38,379 nucleotides of DNA, from positions 1 through 38,379 of IMG/VR virus record IMGVR_UViG_3300043399_000021; one strand, 5' to 3'. Both the position numbers and the translations under genes were made by a program. The notes under the pieces are model-generated. The model saw only the letters and a program-made list of their open reading frames with translations. It did not search any database and had not been told where the DNA came from. Positions 33,850-38,379 of the stretch are shown here, piece after piece (the stretch's first letter is position 1; every line of letters begins with the position of its first letter). The DNA comes from a virus.

Positions 33850-33888
33850 GTATCATCACCTTAGTAAATTATACCAGATAATGATACT
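33849..33888. repeat. Inverted repeat flanking the 433-aa fibre promoter and ribosome site
   Basis: The 8-base arms AGTATCAT (33849-33856) and ATGATACT (33881-33888) enclose 24 bases that hold the extended -10 and the Shine-Dalgarno. The start-side arm covers the bases between the Shine-Dalgarno and the TTG. A read-through mRNA could fold the arms together. A transcript from the internal promoter lacks the upstream arm. Confidence 0.4.
33868..33876 (-). promoter_or_regulatory. Extended -10 promoter TGGTATAAT before 433-aa fibre
   Basis: This is an exact TGnTATAAT in a 53-base gap, with predicted start near 33861 and a leader of about 12 bases carrying AAGGTGAT. There is no -35. Confidence 0.58.
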
Positions 33889-33902
33889 CAGCAACTAACT
33901 TA

Positions 33903-35279
33903 TTAGGCTTCGATGTATGTCTTGCTGACCTTAAAGACAACACCACTTGCAGTTGATGTGGCTGATAGAACCACGGCTCCTGTAGAATATGTTGCTGTAA
34001 ATTCAGCTAGTGATGCATTTGAGTAAACATTTGCATACTCTGTGATGTAAACGTTATTGCTTCCATCTACTGCAACGAGAAGTTCTGTAACTTCGATGTC
34101 TCCAGAGCCGTTCTTAGCCTGAATGACATACTTTGCTGTTGAGTATGTTGATGTTGACCATGTATCAATATCTGCTGTTGTTCCAGTTGATGTTGCTGTC
34201 TTGCTTCCAAGAAGAACATCTGGAAGTGTAACTGATGCAACTGTAGCAGTTGACGCTGCGTCGAATGAGTAAGTGACTGTATCGGTTGTACCATTGACTG
34301 CTACTGATAAACCAGTACCTGCAGCAAATGTAAGGGTATCGTTGCTTGAGTCTGGTGAAGCAGTGTTTGTCCCATCTGAAATTGTTCCAAATAGGTTTGT
34401 GCTTCCACCAGTTGCAATTTCAGCATCTGTTGCTGCACCGTTGCTGTCTCCAGGTGTAGAAACATACCAAGCATTGGCTGTCTCGTTCCAGTAGATCTTT
34501 GCGTTAGTGTATGTTCCACGCTCAACCTCAAGACCTGCGTCAAGAGTTGGTGTACCAGTAACATTTGAGTTAAGAACAAAGATATTATCCTCAACGTTCA
34601 TTGTTGCTGTGTTAAGTGTTGTAACATCACCGTTAACTGTAAGGTCTCCAGTAACTGTAAGGTCTCCACCAATAGTTACATCATCTGGAAGACCAATGGT
34701 TACTGATCCAGTGCCAGCAGAAACTGTGATCTCGTTGTCTGTACCAGCAACTGATGTTACACCAGCGTTTGTAAATGTAATTGTGTCTGTTGTAGCATTT
34801 GTGGTAATTGTTACACCAGAACCAGCAAGTGTCAGTGTGTCAGAGGTTGAGTCTGCAACGACATCTGTCTGTCCAGAAACTGACAATGTTGTGAACGCAT
34901 TTGTAACTGTGTTTGTGTCAGTGCTAGAAATTGTGATTGTGTTTTCGTCGGTACGTGTAACAGTTGTTGCACCGCTACCAAGAATTGCAACATCATCTGT
35001 GCTTGAGTCTGATCCAGTAAGTCTTAGGTTTGATCCACCTGTTGTTGAGACTGCACTAACAGAGTATGTTGTGTTATTATCTGTGACGGTAAAGTTAAGC
35101 TTTCCTCCGTCGTCGTCGTATGATACTGAAATACCAGATTCGGTGTTTCCAGTTACCATACCGCCAATTGTGTCCTGAATAATTTCGGGAAGTGTGTCTG
35201 TTCCGACTACAACATCTGTTGCTGCACCCTCAACTACAAGACCGTTCTTGACTCTAAAAGATTTATTTACGGTTGCCAT
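33903..35279 (-). CDS. Tail fibre protein, 458 aa
   Basis: The first 20 residues (KSFRVKNGLVVEGA) are the fibre attachment motif shared with the 433-aa fibre. Residues about 60-210 are Thr/Ser/Val/Asn-rich repeats with DNTITISS-type and TTDTITFT-type strands, a likely beta-helical shaft. A module with DNIFVLNSNVTGTPTLDAG and KIYWNETANAWYV near 225-270 is a well-known phage fibre unit. The last 85 residues (KYVIQAKNGSGDIEVTELLV, then YITEYANVYSN) match the C-terminal domain of the adjacent 148-aa protein. AAGGAGA 6 bases before the ATG gives the start. It would be a trimeric fibre for surface binding. Confidence 0.83.
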   Translation of the reverse strand: MATVNKSFRVKNGLVVEGAATDVVVGTDTLPEIIQDTIGGMVTGNTESGISVSYDDDGGKLNFTVTDNNTTYSVSAVSTTGGSNLRLTGSDSSTDDVAILGSGATTVTRTDENTITISSTDTNTVTNAFTTLSVSGQTDVVADSTSDTLTLAGSGVTITTNATTDTITFTNAGVTSVAGTDNEITVSAGTGSVTIGLPDDVTIGGDLTVTGDLTVNGDVTTLNTATMNVEDNIFVLNSNVTGTPTLDAGLEVERGTYTNAKIYWNETANAWYVSTPGDSNGAATDAEIATGGSTNLFGTISDGTNTASPDSSNDTLTFAAGTGLSVAVNGTTDTVTYSFDAASTATVASVTLPDVLLGSKTATSTGTTADIDTWSTSTYSTAKYVIQAKNGSGDIEVTELLVAVDGSNNVYITEYANVYSNASLAEFTATYSTGAVVLSATSTASGVVFKVSKTYIEA

Positions 35280-35293
35280 GATTTATCTCCTTG

Positions 35294-35740
35294 TTACGCC
35301 TTAAGTCCCATACGAGCAAATCGCACGGTGACTGGCTTTACTGAAGGGTTTGGGGTAACAATAAGTCTAATGCTACCTGAAACCCTAGAGACATTAACGG
35401 TTCCCATATCCCCATCGTTGTCTAGTGTTCCATATTCTGCGACGTGAATGTTAGTTCCGTCGATCAGGATGGTTAGTTCTGTTGCGTAGAATTTGTTAGC
35501 TCCATCAACTACCTTTGAGATTGATACAAGATACTTGACCATTCTCCATTCATCTTCAGGAAAGCTGTCGATGATTGTTGTGTTCTCAATGCCATTGATT
35601 GTTTGCTCATTGTTACCAGCTGTGCCAAGATCTGTAGACTGCTGAATAAGCGTATCAATTAGATTCGCAAAGTCTGTACCGTCTGGAACATCTCCAGTCT
35701 CAAATCTGGCTTTGAGGTTCTCAATGTCAATTCTAGCCAT
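35294..35740 (-). CDS. Small fibre-like protein sharing a tip domain with its neighbour, 148 aa
   Basis: An N-terminal helix (MARIDIENLKARFETGDVPD, residues 1-38) probably trimerises or docks to the baseplate. Residues about 66-148 (KYLVSISKVVDGANKFYATE, then LTILIDGTNIHVAEYGTLD) form a beta domain that matches the end of the 458-aa fibre: both have Tyr-Val/Leu, T/A-TEL, a V/IDG-(S/T)N turn and (T/A)EY(A/G). This looks like a mobile receptor-contact domain. The start has no Shine-Dalgarno, but TATAAT ends exactly 6 bases upstream, so the A of the ATG would be the first transcribed base. Leaderless translation is therefore likely. Confidence 0.78.
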   Translation of the reverse strand: MARIDIENLKARFETGDVPDGTDFANLIDTLIQQSTDLGTAGNNEQTINGIENTTIIDSFPEDEWRMVKYLVSISKVVDGANKFYATELTILIDGTNIHVAEYGTLDNDGDMGTVNVSRVSGSIRLIVTPNPSVKPVTVRFARMGLKA

Positions 35741-35746
35741 ATTAAG

Positions 35747-35755
35747 ATTATATCA
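35747..35755 (-). promoter_or_regulatory. Extended -10 promoter TGATATAAT, leaderless start for 148-aa fibre-like gene
   Basis: An exact TGnTATAAT in the 19-base gap ends 6 bases before the ATG at 35740, which would itself be +1. No Shine-Dalgarno is present. This is the cleanest leaderless example in the window. Confidence 0.65.
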
Positions 35756-35759
35756 GATC

Positions 35760-36074
35760 TTAAAGAATATAGTTATTAAAACCAATCACTGCAATGCCAA
35801 TAGGGGCTGGATTGCTTGGTCCATAGTTCGAAACTCCAACGGTAGTAAATCTAACTCTGAATGGATATATGCCATTAATTATAGATCTATAGCCATTATC
35901 ATCAATATTAAATATTGAGTAGTCTGTTGTATTTATAGATTTTGTTTCTAATGAGAGATCTGTAATAGTAGAATTAATATCTAGGTCGATAGGCTTTGCA
36001 ATAGGATAATCTACTCCACCAATAGTTTTTGCGGTTGCATAGATATTATCTATTACTACCGCTTTTGCAACCAT
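35760..36074 (-). CDS. Small tail protein, 104 aa, unknown
   Basis: The product (MVAKAVVIDNIYATAKTIGG) is beta-rich with alternating strands (LDINSTITDLSLETKSINTT, YPFRVRFTTVGVSNYGPSNP) and no enzyme or membrane features. It lies between the BppU-like gene and the 148-aa fibre-like gene and starts by TAATG overlap with the former, so it is probably co-translated with it. I do not recognise the family. Size, composition and coupling suggest a small baseplate or fibre-base protein. It could equally be a free accessory factor. Confidence 0.65.
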   Translation of the reverse strand: MVAKAVVIDNIYATAKTIGGVDYPIAKPIDLDINSTITDLSLETKSINTTDYSIFNIDDNGYRSIINGIYPFRVRFTTVGVSNYGPSNPAPIGIAVIGFNNYIL

Positions 36075-36436
36075 TAGTCTGTTACATCTTCGATGATAAC
36101 CATGCTACCCTTAGCAACGGTCCAAACTCTTGTTGGGTCTGAGAGCTGAATATCGAAGATGTCTCCTGTTTCTAAAAGCTCTGATTGATCTGAGTCAAGG
36201 AATACTGTAAACTCTCCGTCGCCGTCTTCTGCACCCTGCTCTGGAGTAAGAGAAACAATCAGTGTATCTTCACGCTTAATGTCCATTGCAATAGTCCAGT
36301 TTTCGATTGTAAGTGGAGTCTTATTGTCGTCAGTTACATAGACACGAAATGAAGCAGTGTCACCACGAACAACTGTCCAGGTCACATCTGGTGGGGTATT
36401 TCCAACTGAATACCCAGAATTTCTTGTGGTAGCCAT
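36074..36436 (-). CDS. Baseplate protein with BppU-like N-terminal fold, 120 aa
   Basis: The 120-residue product is nearly one domain: VVRGDTASFRVYVTDDNKTP (about 22-41), ENWTIAMDIKREDTLIV, GEFTVFLDSDQSELL (about 75-89), ELLETGDIFDIQL and KGSMVIIEDVTD at the end. This strand sequence is characteristic of the BppU-type beta-sandwich in baseplate upper proteins, which anchors receptor-binding proteins. No C-terminal receptor domain is present, so it is only the anchor. It has no Shine-Dalgarno, and TATAAT lies 7 bases before the ATG, so a leaderless transcript is likely. It is coupled to the following 104-aa gene by TAATG. Confidence 0.8.
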   Translation of the reverse strand: MATTRNSGYSVGNTPPDVTWTVVRGDTASFRVYVTDDNKTPLTIENWTIAMDIKREDTLIVSLTPEQGAEDGDGEFTVFLDSDQSELLETGDIFDIQLSDPTRVWTVAKGSMVIIEDVTD

Positions 36437-36443
36437 ATCAACA

Positions 36444-36452
36444 ATTATATCA
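36444..36452 (-). promoter_or_regulatory. Extended -10 promoter TGATATAAT, leaderless start for BppU-like gene
   Basis: An exact TGnTATAAT ends 7 bases before the ATG at 36436 in a 22-base gap. The first transcribed base would be at or one base before the ATG. No Shine-Dalgarno is present. Confidence 0.62.
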
Positions 36453-36458
36453 TAACTA

Positions 36459-37646
36459 TTAGGTCTGTAAATCTATCCAACCAGACTCTGTGTAACGTTT
36501 TACGTTTTGCACAGTTCTCCAACCATTTTCATCTGCACCTGGTCCACCGATTCCAACGTAAATTTTTGCCATGTTTACTGGAGTAAGCGTAGAACCATCT
36601 GGAGTCATATATCCATACGCAGATAGAAACAGGCTTTCAGAAACTCTTGCCTCAGAGTCGCCAGTTGCGTTTGTTGCATATACTCTGAACAAATATGTTG
36701 CTGCTGGAGTTAGAAGATCTGAATTATTATGTGCTTCCCAAGTAGATCCACCATTCGATGATCTTTGGACGGTATAGGTTGGAGAAGTATCATACCCACC
36801 ATTTGTAGCAGAATTGCCATACGTTACTGTAACTTGTCTTCCAACTTTTGACAAAGAAATTGAGACTGGCTTTGATGGATATCCATAAATTGTTTGTACT
36901 ATGTTTGCTGTTGATATACCGTCTTTATCAACTGTTCTACCGTCAGCTGTTGCAGTTGCCCTTACCCAAACTCTTTGCAGTGGAGATACTGACAGTGTGC
37001 CAGAAAACGGAGTATATGTTCCAGGTGTCGACGATGTAGAAACTGCATATTCCTGAGATATTGTAGCACCAGATGTTGTATTAGTAGTAGTCTCATACCC
37101 AGAACTAGTCGTAATTTCATTTGATGGGCTAGTTAGGTAAGAAACACTTGATGTATTAGAAGGAAGATTTACTAATGTTCTTTGTAGTGTAAAAGATGGA
37201 ACTATTGGATATAGGCTTGCATTTGAGGTAATAGTATCTGTTTCTTCTGTTGGAAGTGCATTCCATGAAGATCCAACCAGTGGGTCCGTTCCAGAACTTA
37301 CACCACCACCAATTCTATATTGAGCAATACCAGTAAGTGAGTTTGTATTATTAACGCCTGTACCATTTGTAAACGTATAGGTTGCTGTTGCGTAAGTTCT
37401 CCAGGTATTATCATTCTGAATAGTTGTATTTGATGTGCGAGTTGCAGTAGCAACAGCTGTTCCAGAAGAGTTTTCTATATAGACTTTAAATCTTGCTTCA
37501 CCCTGAGAGTCTACAGAACCAGTTGATTTTACTCTAAAATATGCACTAACTGTTGTGCTGTTTGATGCAGCACTATAGGATACATCGTACTCAATACGAC
37601 AATCAATGAATGAGACATCTGGATTCAGGGTAACAGCGACAGCCAT
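36459..37646 (-). CDS. Tail protein with fibronectin-III domain, 395 aa
   Basis: The product is rich in Ser, Thr and Tyr and made of beta modules. Residues about 258-345 are a fibronectin-III domain (GYPSKPVSISLSKVGRQVTV, then TYLFRVYATNATGDSE, the typical YxFRVxAxNxxGxS end). Earlier residues have an Ig-like feel (CRIEYDVSYSAASNSTTVSA, TYAQ-type strands). The C-terminal 45 residues (MAKIYVGIGGPGADENGWRT) look like a short attachment or tip segment. The gene lies 3 bases after the 179-aa fibre stop. Such modules commonly decorate tail tips and weakly bind surface polysaccharide. No enzyme motif is seen. Confidence 0.8.
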   Translation of the reverse strand: MAVAVTLNPDVSFIDCRIEYDVSYSAASNSTTVSAYFRVKSTGSVDSQGEARFKVYIENSSGTAVATATRTSNTTIQNDNTWRTYATATYTFTNGTGVNNTNSLTGIAQYRIGGGVSSGTDPLVGSSWNALPTEETDTITSNASLYPIVPSFTLQRTLVNLPSNTSSVSYLTSPSNEITTSSGYETTTNTTSGATISQEYAVSTSSTPGTYTPFSGTLSVSPLQRVWVRATATADGRTVDKDGISTANIVQTIYGYPSKPVSISLSKVGRQVTVTYGNSATNGGYDTSPTYTVQRSSNGGSTWEAHNNSDLLTPAATYLFRVYATNATGDSEARVSESLFLSAYGYMTPDGSTLTPVNMAKIYVGIGGPGADENGWRTVQNVKRYTESGWIDLQT

Positions 37647-37649
37647 TTA

Positions 37650-38189
37650 TTACCACATCCAAATGTCGCCAACTGTCATTCCAGTTGTTGGCTGAGTCTG
37701 TCCTGTAAAAATTTTATTTGTTGGGGTAACTGCAGAATAGTCTCCACCAGAAGTAGCTTTATAGTGAACAACTGCTGTAGCATTCGATGCAGTTCCTGTA
37801 AGATTACCAGAGAATGTTCCTGATACTGTTCCAGTGAATGTTGGGTTTGCTATTGGAGACTTTAGATCAAGTTGTGCCTGAATAGCAGAAGTAACATCCG
37901 ACAAATACCCCAGTTTTGTTGTTGTAATATCTGAAGAGACAATTTTAATTTGACCTGATATTGTTGAGGAAATAAGGACTCTATCGGTAGCAATTGTTCC
38001 AATTTTATCGCTAATTGTTTTTAGGTGAGAATAGATTGAGTCTGCGGCTGCTGTTGCTGCGGTAGCAGGGGATCCAGCATTGTTTCCGTAGTGATAGAAT
38101 CTAAAAGCATTCTGAATATTGGCAACATCAGTAAGATCTGGAATGGTTGTATTAAAGAGTGTTCCAGACTCTCCGATTTGTATTGGCAT
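37650..38189 (-). CDS. Short tail fibre protein, 179 aa
   Basis: The product begins MPIQIGESGTLFNTTIPDLT and has a helical region (about 65-85), followed by the fibre-module string KLGYLSDVTSAIQAQLDLKS, then SPIANPTFTGTVSGTFSGNL. That pattern (LDxKAPxxxPxFTGT) occurs in many phage fibres as a coiled coil leading into a beta-helical shaft. The C-terminus (TGQTQPTTGMTVGDIWMW) resembles a small beta end-cap. An extended -10 (TGTTATAAT) and AGGAG lie upstream, and it is coupled by a 3-base gap to the fibronectin gene. It would be one of several peripheral fibres. Confidence 0.8.
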   Translation of the reverse strand: MPIQIGESGTLFNTTIPDLTDVANIQNAFRFYHYGNNAGSPATAATAAADSIYSHLKTISDKIGTIATDRVLISSTISGQIKIVSSDITTTKLGYLSDVTSAIQAQLDLKSPIANPTFTGTVSGTFSGNLTGTASNATAVVHYKATSGGDYSAVTPTNKIFTGQTQPTTGMTVGDIWMW

Positions 38190-38206
38190 AATAACTCCTT
38201 AGATAA

Positions 38207-38215
38207 ATTATAACA
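38207..38215 (-). promoter_or_regulatory. Extended -10 promoter TGTTATAAT before short fibre gene
   Basis: An exact TGnTATAAT in a 31-base gap, 17 bases before the ATG at 38189. The leader, about 11 bases, contains AAGGAG. There is no -35, and CGCTTT sits where one would be. Confidence 0.58.
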
Positions 38216-38220
38216 TAGAG

Positions 38221-38379
38221 CTAAAGACCAAAGCGTAGTTTTGTCGCCTCAAAGTTGTCTTCGATTTCTGTTGGAGAAAGCTCTTTAGTGTAAATGTATA
38301 CAGCACCAACCTTTGACACTGGCTCACGAGATGTCTGCTTTCCAGCATTAATTCTTAAATCCCCTGTATTTGTTCCAAG
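38221..38379 (-). CDS. LamG-like tail protein, C-terminal 52 residues (runs off right edge)
   Basis: Only the 3' end is in the window: 52 codons then TAG at 38221. The segment VGAVYIYTKELSPTEIEDN followed by FEATKLRFGL is a common last strand and helix of LamG/concanavalin-type jelly-roll domains in phage tail proteins, usually at the extreme C-terminus. It is therefore the end of another glycan-binding-type minor tail protein, similar in kind to the 992-aa protein at 27141-30119. Nothing can be said about its full length or attachment domain. A promoter follows its stop codon, so transcription of the next gene need not depend on it. Confidence 0.78.
   Translation of the reverse strand, partial: LGTNTGDLRINAGKQTSREPVSKVGAVYIYTKELSPTEIEDNFEATKLRFGL

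Noticed and set aside
33311-35178. Plus-strand open frames of 195 and 223 codons opposite the fibre genes
   Set aside because: They are low-complexity Val/Ser/Pro shadows of Thr/Ser-rich fibre codons, with no start signals and no recognisable domains.

Overview
The window is a stretch of a double-stranded DNA tailed-phage genome with long-tail (siphovirus) architecture. Every gene I can support lies on the minus strand, so transcription runs from the right edge to the left edge. Coding is almost gapless: the longest spaces between genes are about 70-80 bases (22622-22701, 19484-19556, 18761-18829, 25082-25149), and no stretch over 300 bases lacks a gene. The protein set (HK97-type capsid module, paired tail assembly chaperones, 2317-residue tape measure, DnaB-type helicase, CHC2 primase) resembles large-genome actinobacteriophages. 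The host assignment is an inference. It is supported by protein style and by several apparently leaderless genes, a translation mode common in Actinobacteria. The sequence looks AT-leaning. I saw no tRNA, integrase, terminase, lysis gene, CRISPR or mobile element.

Layout in transcription order (right to left). (1) 38379-27141: a receptor-binding and tail-fibre block containing the end of a LamG-like protein, a short fibre, a fibronectin-III protein, a BppU-like baseplate protein, two fibres sharing an N-terminal module, two Gly-rich adhesins with Mtd-like N-termini, and a 992-residue LamG-type minor tail protein. (2) 27122-19557: head module with a small protein, portal, prohead protease with a nested in-frame scaffold start, major capsid protein, a small acidic protein, and four connector or neck proteins. 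(3) 19483-5064: tail module with major tail protein, long and short tail assembly chaperones, tape measure, Dit-like protein and a 1475-residue baseplate hub protein. (4) 5052-2748: three small peripheral baseplate or fibre proteins. (5) 2748-1: a helix-turn-helix protein, two small proteins, DnaB-like helicase, a 108-residue unknown and the beginning of a DNA primase.

The main regulatory signal is a set of minus-strand -10 boxes in the tiny intergenic gaps. Ten match TGnTATAAT, TGnTATACT or TGnTAAAAT (extended -10, with no visible -35), and three more have TATAAT without the TG. Where the hexamer lies 5-9 bases before a start codon, the gene has no Shine-Dalgarno sequence and is probably read from a leaderless mRNA. 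Where the promoter is further away, a good Shine-Dalgarno sequence is present. Two strong hairpin terminators sit directly after the major capsid and major tail genes, and each is followed at once by another extended -10. This looks like a segmented late operon that lets the two most abundant structural proteins be made in excess.

Other notable points are the short and long tail assembly chaperones being two separate paralogous genes instead of products of a programmed frameshift, a 20-base palindrome in the promoter of the protease gene, and a cassette of duplicated, domain-sharing adhesin genes.
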